NCBI RefSeq assembly: GCF_032854445.1
Contig: NW_027018495.1
Span: 1 to 21,066, forward strand
DNA: 21,066 nucleotides
Direction of reading: 5' to 3'
From: Liolophura sinensis
Lineage: Eukaryota > Mollusca > Polyplacophora > Chitonida > Chitonidae
Every line of letters starts with the position of its first letter. The stretch's first letter is position 1. Below are positions 10,430 to 20,312 of this stretch, one piece after another. The notes beneath the pieces are model-generated. The model did not search any database. It worked only from the letters and a program-made list of their open reading frames with translations, and had not been told where the DNA came from. Both the position numbers and the translations under genes were made by a program.

Positions 10430-10978
10430 CTTCGGTAGCCCAGAAGACGTCAAATCTTTCGGCTAAGCCCATTTAACTCACCCAGCAATTGTCTTACTTC
10501 TAAGTTCAAGACAATCTCAATGTCTTTATCTACGTGTAGAAAAACCACACCATTTGTACATGAAAAACACAAGGTACTTGATACAGTCTGCTGTAAAAGG
10601 TACAACTGACCACAGACACACATCATTAAGGTGCCAAAAGATTCGGAATTGAGCCAGGCATCGGCAGCTGTTGAAAAATTGCAAATTTGCCTGGTTTCCA
10701 TGGAGTAAGAGCCGTTGCTGTGCACGTGATTATGACATAAATGATCATTCAATTGTCACTACAGCCAAAAGTATTGGTCGGAGAGCAACGCGGTTTGCAC
10801 CGTTCGATTTGCCGTCACAAAATACGTCGGATTAGCCTCCTACTAGTAGCACTGGAACAGTTTTTCCACTTTTGCATTTTTGCCTGGTCTTTTTGTTAAT
10901 TGAAATCGGCTACACTGTACTCTGTACAATCGCGACTGGTCATTACTATATTCAACTTTTGACAATAAGTTATGTGCC
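10430..10978 (+). repeat. Satellite monomer 18
   Basis: A 549-bp standard unit with tttcggcta, aagttcaag, the gaccacagacacacatcatt cassette, gattcgg and private caccgttcg. Confidence 0.92.
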
Positions 10979-11527
10979 CTTCGGTAGCCCAAAGACCTGA
11001 AATCTTTGGGCCAAGCCCATTTAACTCACCCAGCAATTGTCTTACTTCTAAGTCCAAGACAATCTCAATGTCTTTATCTACGTGTAGAAAAACCACACCA
11101 TTTGTACATAAAAAACACAAGGTACTTGATACAGTCTGCTGTAAAAAGTACAACTAAACACTGACCCACATTTATAAGGTGCCAAAAGATGCGGAATTGG
11201 GCCAGGCATCGGCAGCTGTTGAAAAATTGCAAATTTCCCTGGTTTAAATGGAGTAAGAGCCGTTGCTGTGCACGTGATTATGACATAAATGATCATTCAA
11301 TTGTCACTACAGCCAAAAGTATTGGTCGGAGAGCAACGCGGTTTGCACCATTCGATTTCTCGTCACAAAATACGTCGGATTAGCCTCTTATCAGCAGCAA
11401 CTGGAAGAGTTTTTCCACTTTTGCATTTTTACCTGGTCTTTTTGTTAATTAAAATCGGCTACACTGTACTCTGTACAATCGCGACTGGTCATTACTATAT
11501 TCAACTTTTGACAATAAGTTATGTGCC
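10979..11527 (+). repeat. Satellite monomer 19
   Basis: A 549-bp standard unit with the aaacactgacccacatttat cassette, ggtttaaatgg, ggaagag and private taattaaaatc. It is the nearest relative of the next unit, differing at about ten sites by eye, which suggests a local single-monomer duplication. Confidence 0.92.
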
Positions 11528-12077
11528 CTTCGGTAGCCCAGAAGACCTGAAATCTTTGGGCCAAGCCCATTTAACTCACCCAGCAATTGTCTTACTTCTA
11601 AGTCGAAGACAATCTCAAAGTCTTTATCTACGTGTAGAAAAACCAGACCATTTGTACATAAAAAACACAAGGTACTTGATACAGTCTGCTGTAAAAAGTA
11701 CAACTAAACACTGACCCACATTTATAAGGTGCCAAAAGATGCGGAATTGGGCCAGGCATCGGCAGCTGTTGAAAAATTGCAAATTTCCCTGGTTTAAATG
11801 GAGTAAGATCCGTTGCTGTGCACGTGATTATGACATAAATGATCATTCAATTGTCACTACAGCCAAAAGTATTGGTCGGAGAGCAACGCGGTTTGCACCA
11901 TTCGATTTCTCGTCACAAAATACGTCGGATTAGCCTCTTACCAGCAGCAATTGGAAGAGTTTTTCCACTTTTGCATATTTACCTGGTCTTTTTGTTAATT
12001 GAAATCGGCTACACTGTACTCTGTACAATTGCGACTGGTCATTACTATATTCAACTTTTGACTATAAGTTATGTGCC
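11528..12077 (+). repeat. Satellite monomer 20
   Basis: A 550-bp standard unit and sister of monomer 19. Distinguishing bases are caaagtctt, accagacc, gtaagatcc, caattggaagag and gcatattta. Confidence 0.92.
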
Positions 12078-12106
12078 CTTCGGTAGCCCCGAAGACCTGA
12101 AATCTT

Positions 12107-12119
12107 TGGGCTAAGCCCA
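12107..12119. repeat. Small dyad tgggc-taa-gccca (representative copy)
   Basis: A 5-bp stem with a three-base loop, found in most units just after the anchor. Variants with cggcta lose a pair, while gggccaagccc forms keep the stem. Confidence 0.7.
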
Positions 12120-12155
12120 TTTAACTCACCCAGCAATTGCCTTACTTCTAAGTGC

Positions 12156-12174
12156 AAGACAATCTCAATGTCTT
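12156..12174. repeat. Small dyad aagaca-7-tgtctt (representative copy)
   Basis: A 6-bp stem with a seven-base loop (atctcaa), present in nearly every unit. It follows the variable base of aagtgcaag, aagtcgaag or aagtccaag. Confidence 0.65.
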
Positions 12175-12221
12175 TATCTACGTGTAGAAAAACCACACCA
12201 TTTGTACATGAAAAACACAAG

Positions 12222-12251
12222 GTACTTGATACAGTCTGCTGTAAAAAGTAC
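12222..12251. repeat. Nested 30-base imperfect palindrome (representative copy)
   Basis: The arms read gtactt, ga, tacag, loop tctg, ctgta, aa, aagtac. That is a 6-bp stem, a symmetric two-by-two mismatch (ga opposite aa) and a 5-bp stem closed by a four-base loop. It occurs once per unit and twice in the long units (for example 181-210 in the first unit). It is broken by gctgaaaaatgtac in the units at 2,435 (second part), 8,018 (second part), 15,920 and 19,763. Its function is unknown. Confidence 0.8.
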
Positions 12252-12367
12252 AACTGACCACAGACACACATCATTAAGGTGCCAAAAGATGCGGAATTGA
12301 GCCAGGCATCGGCAGCTGTTGAAAAATTGCAAATTTCCCTGGTTTCCATGGAGTAAGAGCCGTTGCT

Positions 12368-12376
12368 GTGCACGTG
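12368..12376. repeat. Overlapping GTGCAC and CACGTG palindromes (representative copy)
   Basis: GTGCAC and CACGTG share three bases. CACGTG is a canonical E-box core and is kept in most units. The first three bases vary between monomer classes (gtgcacg, gggcacg, acgcacg, ttgcacg), so the GTGCAC part is not conserved. Binding by any factor is not shown. Confidence 0.5.
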
Positions 12377-12387
12377 ATTATGACATA

Positions 12388-12397
12388 AATGATCATT
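12388..12397. repeat. Perfect 10-base palindrome aatgatcatt (representative copy)
   Basis: The sequence equals its own reverse complement and contains a TGATCA core. It is present in most units and lost in the units at 3,746, 13,724 and 17,569 (atcaattatc or atcaactatc), and in those at 15,370 and 19,215 (aatggtcatt). Confidence 0.7.
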
Positions 12398-12564
12398 CAA
12401 TTGTCACTACAGCCAAAAGTATTGGTCGGAGAGCAACGCGGTTTGCACCATTCGATTTCTCGTCACAAAATACGTTGGATTAGCCTCTTACCAGCAGCAA
12501 CTGGAACAGTTTTTCCACTTTTGCATTTTTACCTGGTCTTTTTGTTAATTGAAATCGGCTACAC

Positions 12565-12577
12565 TGTACTCTGTACA
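12565..12577. repeat. Small dyad tgtac-tct-gtaca (representative copy)
   Basis: A 5-bp stem with a three-base loop near the end of each unit. The unit at 15,920 has tgtac-act-gtaca, keeping the stem. The units at 37 and 1,134 have weakened forms. Confidence 0.65.
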
Positions 12578-12627
12578 ATCGCGACTGGTCATTACTATAT
12601 TCAACTTTTGACTATAAGTTATGTGCC

Positions 12628-13177
12628 CTTCGGTAGCCCAGAAGACGTCAAATCTTTGGGCTAAGCCCATTTAACTCACCCAACAATTGTCTTACTTCTA
12701 AGTCCAAGACAATCTGAATGTCTTTATCTACGTGTAGAAAAACCACACCATTTGTACATGAAAAACACAAGGTACTTGATACAGTCTGCTGTAAAAAGTA
12801 CAACTGAACACTGACCCACTTCAGTAAGGTGCCAAAAGATGCGGAATTGAGCCAGGCATCGGCAGCTGTTAAAAAATTGCAAATTTGCCTGGTTTCCATG
12901 GAGTAAGAGCCGTTGCTGTGCACGTGATTATGACATAAATGATCATTCAATTGTCGCTACAGCCAAAAGTATTGGTCGGAGAGCAACGCGGTTTGCACCA
13001 TTTGATTTGACGTCACAAAATACGTCGGATTAGCCTCCTACTAGTAGCACTGGAACAGTTTTTCCACTTTTGCATTTTTGCTTGGTCTTTTTTGTTAATT
13101 GAAATCGGCTACACTGTACTCTGTACAATCGCGACTGGTCATTACTATATTCAACTTTTGACTATAAGTTATGTGCC
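12628..13177 (+). repeat. Satellite monomer 22
   Basis: A 550-bp standard unit with cccaacaattg, atctgaatg, the gaacactgaccc cassette and a perfect TGACGTCA at 13,008-13,015. HOR-2 homology begins inside it, near 13,086. Confidence 0.92.
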
Positions 13178-13723
13178 CTTCGGTAGCCAGAAACGTCAAA
13201 TCTTTGGGCTAAGCCCATTTAACTCACCCAGCAATTGCCTTACTTCTAAGTGCAAGACAATCTCAATGTCTTTATCTTCGTGTAGAAAAACCACACCATT
13301 TGTACGTGAAAAACACAAGGTACTTGATACAGTCTGCTGTAAAAAGTACAACTGACCTCAGAACACACATCATTAAGGTGCCAAAGATGCGGATTGAGCC
13401 AGGCATCGGCAGCTGTTAAAAAATTGCAAATTTCCCTGGTTTAAATGGAGTAAGAGCCGTTGCTGTGCACGTGATTATGACATAAATGATCATTCAATTG
13501 TCACTACAGCCAAAAGTATTGGTCGGAGAGCAACGCGGTTTGCACCATTCGATTTGTCGTCACAAAATACGTCGGATTAGCCTCTTACCAGCAGCACTGG
13601 AACAGTTTTTCCACTTTTGCATTTTTACCTGGTCTTTTTGTTAATTGAAATCGGCTACACTGTACTCTGTACAATCGCGACTGGCCATTACTATATTCAA
13701 CTTTTGACTATAAGTTATGTGCC
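13178..13723 (+). repeat. Satellite monomer 23 (HOR-2 copy A unit 1)
   Basis: A 546-bp unit with gacctcag in the cassette, tcttcgtg, ggtttaaatgg, gtcgtcac and ggccatt. It is shorter than its partner at 17,020 because of four one-base losses and one gain between 13,185 and 13,395. Confidence 0.93.
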
Positions 13724-14272
13724 CTTCGGTAGCCCAGAAGACGTCAAATCTTTGGGCTAAGACCATTTAACTCACCCAGCAATTGTCTTACTTCTAAGTC
13801 CAAGACAATCTCAATGTCTTTATCTACGTGTAGAAAAACCACACCATTTGTACATAAAAAACACAAGGTACTTGGTACAGTCTGCTGTAAAAAGTACAAC
13901 TAAACACTGACCCACATTTATAAGGTGCCAAAAGATGCGGAATTGGGCCAGGCATCGGCAGCTGTTAAAAAATTGCAAATATCCCTTTTTTCCATGGAGT
14001 AAGAGCCGTTGCTGTGCACTTGATTATGACATCAACTATCATTTAATTGTCGCCACAGCCAAAAGTATTGGTCGGAGAGCAACGCGGTTTGCACCATTCG
14101 ATTTCTCGTCACAAAATACGTCGGATTAGCCTCTTACCAGCAGCACTGGAACAGTTTTTCCACTTTTGCATTTTTGCCTGGTCTTTTTGTTAATTGAAAT
14201 CGGCTACACTGTACTCTGTACAATCGCGACTGGTCATTACTATATTCAACTTTTGACTATAATTTATGTGCC
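13724..14272 (+). repeat. Satellite monomer 24 (HOR-2 copy A unit 2)
   Basis: A 549-bp unit and the most divergent class in its central part: cttggtacag, ccctttttt, gcacttgatt, catcaactatcattt and gccacagcc. Both the CACGTG and the 10-base palindrome are lost. Its partner is at 17,569. Confidence 0.93.
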
Positions 14273-14820
14273 CTTCGGTAGCCCAGAAGACCTGAAATCT
14301 TTGGGCTAAGCCCATTTAACTCACCCAGCAATTGCCTTACTTCTAAGTGCAAGACAATCTCAATGTCTTTATCTACGTGTAGAAAAACCACACCATTTGT
14401 ACATGAAAAACACAAGGTACTTGATACAGTCTGCTGTAAAAAGTACAACTGAACACTGACCCACTTCAGTAAGGTGCCAAAAGATTCGGAATTGAGCCAG
14501 GCATCGGCAGCTGTTGAAAAATTGCAAATTTCCCTGGTTTCCATGGAGTAAGAGCCGTTGCTACGCACGTGATTATGGCATAAATGATCATTGAATTGTC
14601 GCTACAGCCAAAAGTATTGGTCGGAGAGCAACGCGGATTGCACCATTCGATTCTCGTCACAAAATACGTCGGATTAGCCTCTTACTAGAAGCACTGGAAC
14701 AGTTTTTCCACTTTTGCATTTTTGCCTGGTCTTTTTGTTAATTGAAATCGGCTACACTGTACTCTGTACAATCGCGACTGGTCGTTACTATATTTAACTT
14801 TTGACTATAAGTTATATGCC
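14273..14820 (+). repeat. Satellite monomer 25 (HOR-2 copy A unit 3)
   Basis: A 548-bp unit with the gaacactgaccc cassette, gattcgg, acgcacg, tatggcata and ctagaagc. Its partner is at 18,118; one T is missing near 14,651. Confidence 0.93.
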
Positions 14821-15369
14821 CTTCGGTAGCCCAGAAGACGTCAAATCTTTGGGCTAAGCCCATTTAACTCACCCAGCAATTGTCTTACTTCTAAGTGCAA
14901 GACAATCTCAATGTCTTAATCTACGTGTAGAAAAACCATACCATTTGTACATGAAAAACACAAGGTACTTGATACAGTCTGCTGTAAAAAGTACAACTAA
15001 ACACTGACCCACTTCAGTAAGGTGCCAAAAGATGCGGAATTGGGCCAGGCATCGGCAGCTGTTGAAAAATTGCAAATTTCCCTGGTTTCCATGGAGTAAG
15101 AGCCGTTGCTTTGCACGTGATTATGACATCAATGATCATTGAATTGTCGCTACAGCCAAAAGTGTTGGTCGGAGGGCAACGCGGTTTGCACCATTGGAAT
15201 TCTCGTCAAAAAATACGTCGGATTAGCCTCTTACTAGTAGCACTGGAACAGTTTTTCCACTTTTGCATTTTGGCCTGGTCTTTTTGTTAATTGAAACCGG
15301 CTACACTGTACTCTGTACAATCGCGACTGGTCATTACTATATTCAACTTTTGACAATAAGTTATGTGCC
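14821..15369 (+). repeat. Satellite monomer 26 (HOR-2 copy A unit 4)
   Basis: A 549-bp unit preceded by ttatatgcc, with tcttaatc, accatacc, the aaacactgacccacttcagt cassette, agtgttgg, ttggaattctcg and ttggcctgg. The single substitution I see between HOR-2 copies is here, near 15,174 (ggagggc against ggagagc). Confidence 0.93.
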
Positions 15370-15919
15370 CTTCGGTAGCCCAGAAGACCTGAAATCTTTG
15401 GGCCAAGCCCATTTAACTCACCCAGCAATTGTCTTACTTCTAAGTCGAAGACAATCTCAATGTCTTTATCTACGTGTAGAAAAACCAGACCATTTGTAAC
15501 ATAAAAAACACAAGGTACTTGATACAGTCTGCTGTAAAAAGTACAACTAAACACTGACCCACATTTACAAGGTGCCAAAAGATGCGGAATTGGGCCAGGC
15601 ATCGGCAGCTGTTGAAAAATTGCAAATTTCCCTGGTTTCCATGGAGTAAGAGCCGTTGCTGTGCACGTGATTATGACATAAATGGTCATTCAATTGTCGC
15701 TACAGCCAAAAGTATTGGTCGGAGAGCAACGCGGTTTGCACCATTCGATTTGCCGTCACAAAATACGTCGGATTAGCCTCCTACTAGTAGCACAGGAACA
15801 GTTTTTCCACTTTTGCATTTTTGCTTGGTCTTTTTGTTAATTGAAATCGGCTGCACTGTACTCTGTACAATCGCGACTGGTCATTACTATATTCAACTTT
15901 TGACTATAAGTTATGTGCC
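15370..15919 (+). repeat. Satellite monomer 27 (HOR-2 copy A unit 5)
   Basis: A 550-bp unit with accagacc, a cassette ending catttac, aatggtcatt in place of the palindrome, gcacaggaac and ggctgcac. An extra base occurs in tgtaacat near 15,498. Its partner is at 19,215. Confidence 0.93.
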
Positions 15920-16469
15920 CTTCGGTAGCCCAGAAGACCTGAAATCTTTGGGCTAAGCCCATTTAACTCACCCAGCAATTGCCTTACTTCTAAGTGCAAG
16001 ACAATCTCAATGTCTTTATCTACGTGTAGAAAAACCACACCATTTGTACGTGAAAAACACAAGGTACTTGATACAGTCTGCTGAAAAATGTACAACTGAC
16101 CACAGACACACATCATTAAGGTGCCAAAAGATGCGGAATTGAGCCAGGCATCGGCAGCTGTTGAAAAATTGCAAATTTCCCTGGTTTAAATGGAGTAAGA
16201 GCCGTTGCTGTGCACGTGATTATGACATAAATGATCATTCAATTGTCACTACAGCCAAAAGTATTGGTCGGAGAGCAACGCGGTTTGCACCATTCGATTT
16301 CTCGTCACAAAATACGTCGGATTAGCCTATTACCAGCAGCAACTGGAATAGTTTTTCCACTTTTGCATTTTTACCTGGTCTTTTTGTTAATTGAAACCGG
16401 CTACACTGTACACTGTACAATTGCGACTGGTCATTACTATATTCAACTTTTGACTATAAGTTATGTGCC
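15920..16469 (+). repeat. Satellite monomer 28 (HOR-2 copy A unit 6)
   Basis: A 550-bp unit with gtacgtgaa, gctgaaaaatgtac, ggtttaaatgg, gcctattacc, ggaatag and tgtacactgtaca. It is the closest relative of the second part of the long HOR-1 units at 2,435 and 8,018. Confidence 0.93.
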
Positions 16470-17019
16470 CTTCGGTAGCCCAGAAGACGTCAAATCTTTG
16501 GGCTCAGCCCATTTAACTCACCCAGCAATTGCCTTACTTCTAAGTGCAAGACAATCTCAATGTCTTTATCTACGTGTAGAAAAACCACACCATTTGTACA
16601 TGAAAAACACAAGGTACTTGATACAGTCTGCTGTAAAAAGTACAACTGACCACAGACACACATCATTAAGGTGCCAAAAGATGCGGAATTGAGCCAGGCA
16701 TCGGCAGCTGTTGAAAAATTGCAAATTTCCCTGGTTTCCATGGAGTAAGAGCCGTTGCTGTGCACGTGATTATGACATAAATGATCATTCAATTGTCACT
16801 ACAGCCAAAAGTATTGGTCGGAGAGCAACGCGGTTTGCACCATTCGATTTCTCGTCACAAAATACGTCGGATTAGCCTCTTACCAGCAGCAACTGGAACA
16901 GTTTTTCCACTTTTGCATTTTTACCTGGTCTTTTTGTTAATTGAAATCGGCTACACTGTACTCTGTACAATCGCGACTGGTCATTACTATATTCAACTTT
17001 TGACTATAAGTTATGTGCC
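16470..17019 (+). repeat. Satellite monomer 29 (HOR-2 copy A unit 7)
   Basis: A 550-bp unit with private gggctcagccc and otherwise close to the reference unit at 12,078. Its partner at 20,313 differs by one missing base. Confidence 0.93.
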
Positions 17020-17568
17020 CTTCGGTAGCCCAGAAAACGTCAAATCTTTGGGCTAAGCCCATTTAACTCACCCAGCAATTGCCTTACTTCTAAGTGCAAG
17101 ACAATCTCAATGTCTTTATCTTCGTGTAGAAAAACCACACCATTTGTACGTGAAAAACACAAGGTACTTGATACAGTCTGCTGTAAAAAGTACAACTGAC
17201 CTCAGACACACATCATTAAGGTGCCAAAAGATGCGGAATTGAGCCAGGCATCGGCAGCTGTTAAAAAATTGCAAATTTCCCTGGTTTAAATGGAGTAAGA
17301 GCCGTTGCTGTGCACGTGATTATGACATAAATGATCATTCAATTGTCACTACAGCCAAAAGTATTGGTCGGAGAGCAACGCGGTTTGCACCATTCGATTT
17401 GTCGTCACAAAATACGTCGGATTAGCCTCTTACCAGCAGCACTGGAACAGTTTTTCCACTTTTGCATTTTTACCTGGTCTTTTTGTTAATTGAAATCGGC
17501 TACACTGTACTCTGTACAATCGCGACTGGCCATTACTATATTCAACTTTTGACTATAAGTTATGTGCC
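17020..17568 (+). repeat. Satellite monomer 30 (HOR-2 copy B unit 1)
   Basis: A 549-bp partner of monomer 23, with the private cagaaaacg after the anchor and tcttcgtg. It has none of the one-base losses seen in its partner. Confidence 0.93.
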
Positions 17569-18117
17569 CTTCGGTAGCCCAGAAGACGTCAAATCTTTGG
17601 GCTAAGACCATTTAACTCACCCAGCAATTGTCTTACTTCTAAGTCCAAGACAATCTCAATGTCTTTATCTACGTGTAGAAAAACCACACCATTTGTACAT
17701 AAAAAACACAAGGTACTTGGTACAGTCTGCTGTAAAAAGTACAACTAAACACTGACCCACATTTATAAGGTGCCAAAAGATGCGGAATTGGGCCAGGCAT
17801 CGGCAGCTGTTAAAAAATTGCAAATATCCCTTTTTTCCATGGAGTAAGAGCCGTTGCTGTGCACTTGATTATGACATCAACTATCATTTAATTGTCGCCA
17901 CAGCCAAAAGTATTGGTCGGAGAGCAACGCGGTTTGCACCATTCGATTTCTCGTCACAAAATACGTCGGATTAGCCTCTTACCAGCAGCACTGGAACAGT
18001 TTTTCCACTTTTGCATTTTTGCCTGGTCTTTTTGTTAATTGAAATCGGCTACACTGTACTCTGTACAATCGCGACTGGTCATTACTATATTCAACTTTTG
18101 ACTATAATTTATGTGCC
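17569..18117 (+). repeat. Satellite monomer 31 (HOR-2 copy B unit 2)
   Basis: A 549-bp partner of monomer 24. I see no differences from it. Confidence 0.93.
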
Positions 18118-18666
18118 CTTCGGTAGCCCAGAAGACCTGAAATCTTTGGGCTAAGCCCATTTAACTCACCCAGCAATTGCCTTACTTCTAAGTGCAAGAC
18201 AATCTCAATGTCTTTATCTACGTGTAGAAAAACCACACCATTTGTACATGAAAAACACAAGGTACTTGATACAGTCTGCTGTAAAAAGTACAACTGAACA
18301 CTGACCCACTTCAGTAAGGTGCCAAAAGATTCGGAATTGAGCCAGGCATCGGCAGCTGTTGAAAAATTGCAAATTTCCCTGGTTTCCATGGAGTAAGAGC
18401 CGTTGCTACGCACGTGATTATGGCATAAATGATCATTGAATTGTCGCTACAGCCAAAAGTATTGGTCGGAGAGCAACGCGGATTGCACCATTCGATTTCT
18501 CGTCACAAAATACGTCGGATTAGCCTCTTACTAGAAGCACTGGAACAGTTTTTCCACTTTTGCATTTTTGCCTGGTCTTTTTGTTAATTGAAATCGGCTA
18601 CACTGTACTCTGTACAATCGCGACTGGTCGTTACTATATTTAACTTTTGACTATAAGTTATATGCC
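18118..18666 (+). repeat. Satellite monomer 32 (HOR-2 copy B unit 3)
   Basis: A 549-bp partner of monomer 25, with the base missing there near 14,651 present here. Confidence 0.93.
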
Positions 18667-19214
18667 CTTCGGTAGCCAGAAGACGTCAAATCTTTGGGCT
18701 AAGCCCATTTAACTCACCCAGCAATTGTCTTACTTCTAAGTGCAAGACAATCTCAATGTCTTAATCTACGTGTAGAAAAACCATACCATTTGTACATGAA
18801 AAACACAAGGTACTTGATACAGTCTGCTGTAAAAAGTACAACTAAACACTGACCCACTTCAGTAAGGTGCCAAAAGATGCGGAATTGGGCCAGGCATCGG
18901 CAGCTGTTGAAAAATTGCAAATTTCCCTGGTTTCCATGGAGTAAGAGCCGTTGCTTTGCACGTGATTATGACATCAATGATCATTGAATTGTCGCTACAG
19001 CCAAAAGTGTTGGTCGGAGAGCAACGCGGTTTGCACCATTGGAATTCTCGTCAAAAAATACGTCGGATTAGCCTCTTACTAGTAGCACTGGAACAGTTTT
19101 TCCACTTTTGCATTTTGGCCTGGTCTTTTTGTTAATTGAAACCGGCTACACTGTACTCTGTACAATCGCGACTGGTCATTACTATATTCAACTTTTGACA
19201 ATAAGTTATGTGCC
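18667..19214 (+). repeat. Satellite monomer 33 (HOR-2 copy B unit 4)
   Basis: A 548-bp partner of monomer 26. One C is missing right after the anchor (ggtagccag near 18,675). Confidence 0.93.
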
Positions 19215-19762
19215 CTTCGGTAGCCCAGAAGACCTGAAATCTTTGGCCAAGCCCATTTAACTCACCCAGCAATTGTCTTACTTCTAAGTCGAAGACAATC
19301 TCAATGTCTTTATCTACGTGTAGAAAAACCAGACCATTTGTACATAAAAAACACAAGGTACTTGATACAGTCTGCTGTAAAAAGTACAACTAAACACTGA
19401 CCCACATTTACAAGGTGCCAAAAGATGCGGAATTGGGCCAGGCATCGGCAGCTGTTGAAAAATTGCAAATTTCCCTGGTTTCCATGGAGTAAGAGCCGTT
19501 GCTGTGCACGTGATTATGACATAAATGGTCATTCAATTGTCGCTACAGCCAAAAGTATTGGTCGGAGAGCAACGCGGTTTGCACCATTCGATTTGCCGTC
19601 ACAAAATACGTCGGATTAGCCTCCTACTAGTAGCACAGGAACAGTTTTTCCACTTTTGCATTTTTGCTTGGTCTTTTTGTTAATTGAAATCGGCTGCACT
19701 GTACTCTGTACAATCGCGACTGGTCATTACTATATTCAACTTTTGACTATAAGTTATGTGCC
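19215..19762 (+). repeat. Satellite monomer 34 (HOR-2 copy B unit 5)
   Basis: A 548-bp partner of monomer 27. One G is missing (tttggccaag near 19,244). Confidence 0.93.
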
Positions 19763-20312
19763 CTTCGGTAGCCCAGAAGACCTGAAATCTTTGGGCTAAG
19801 CCCATTTAACTCACCCAGCAATTGCCTTACTTCTAAGTGCAAGACAATCTCAATGTCTTTATCTACGTGTAGAAAAACCACACCATTTGTACGTGAAAAA
19901 CACAAGGTACTTGATACAGTCTGCTGAAAAATGTACAACTGACCACAGACACACATCATTAAGGTGCCAAAAGATGCGGAATTGAGCCAGGCATCGGCAG
20001 CTGTTGAAAAATTGCAAATTTCCCTGGTTTAAATGGAGTAAGAGCCGTTGCTGTGCACGTGATTATGACATAAATGATCATTCAATTGTCACTACAGCCA
20101 AAAGTATTGGTCGGAGAGCAACGCGGTTTGCACCATTCGATTTCTCGTCACAAAATACGTCGGATTAGCCTATTACCAGCAGCAACTGGAATAGTTTTTC
20201 CACTTTTGCATTTTTACCTGGTCTTTTTGTTAATTGAAACCGGCTACACTGTACACTGTACAATTGCGACTGGTCATTACTATATTCAACTTTTGACTAT
20301 AAGTTATGTGCC
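19763..20312 (+). repeat. Satellite monomer 35 (HOR-2 copy B unit 6)
   Basis: A 550-bp partner of monomer 28, carrying the same gctgaaaaatgtac and gcctattacc variants. Confidence 0.93.

Larger units (their letters stand above)
12078..12627 (+). repeat. Satellite monomer 21, used as the reference unit
   Basis: A 550-bp standard unit that carries intact versions of all the dyads listed separately. It differs from the HOR-2 unit at 16,470 by only a handful of substitutions (ccccgaagacctg, gggctaag, tacgttgg). I count about 16 CpG dinucleotides in it by hand. Confidence 0.93.
8641..13177 (+). repeat. Heterogeneous monomer block between the two HORs
   Basis: Eight full standard units (anchors 8781 to 12628) plus the tail of the preceding long unit fill this stretch. 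I see no multi-monomer period in it. Two neighbours, 10,979 and 11,528, are each other's closest relatives: both have the aaacactgacccacatttat cassette, the ggtttaaatgg variant and ggaagag. The unit at 12,078 closely resembles those at 16,470 and 20,313. No gene or foreign insertion is present. Confidence 0.8.
13178..17019 (+). repeat. HOR-2 copy A, seven units, about 3,842 bp
   Basis: Seven standard monomers (anchors 13178, 13724, 14273, 14821, 15370, 15920, 16470) recur in the same order 3,842-3,846 bp downstream. Private variants prove the register: cttggtacag, ccctttttt and gccacagcc in the second unit, tatggcata in the third, the ttggaattctcg form in the fourth, and gcctattacc in the sixth. 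Homology on the left begins near 13,086, about 90 bases before the anchor chosen here. No long 760-bp unit occurs in this HOR. Confidence 0.92.

Noticed and set aside
12082-12460. RNA polymerase III boxes: tagcccagaag resembles an A box, and cgttcgattt or cattcgattt a B box
   Set aside because: Both are imperfect, lie about 360 bases apart within the unit, and no tRNA fold or SINE structure connects them.
12078-12627. CENP-B box (TTCG, four bases, A, two bases, CGGG)
   Set aside because: TTCG occurs in cttcggtagcc and cattcgattt, and on the other strand in some units, but none is followed by the required A and CGGG at the right spacing.
12078-12627. Hammerhead ribozyme, known from some satellite DNAs
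   Set aside because: I did not find the core CTGATGA box with a paired GAAA on either strand of the unit.
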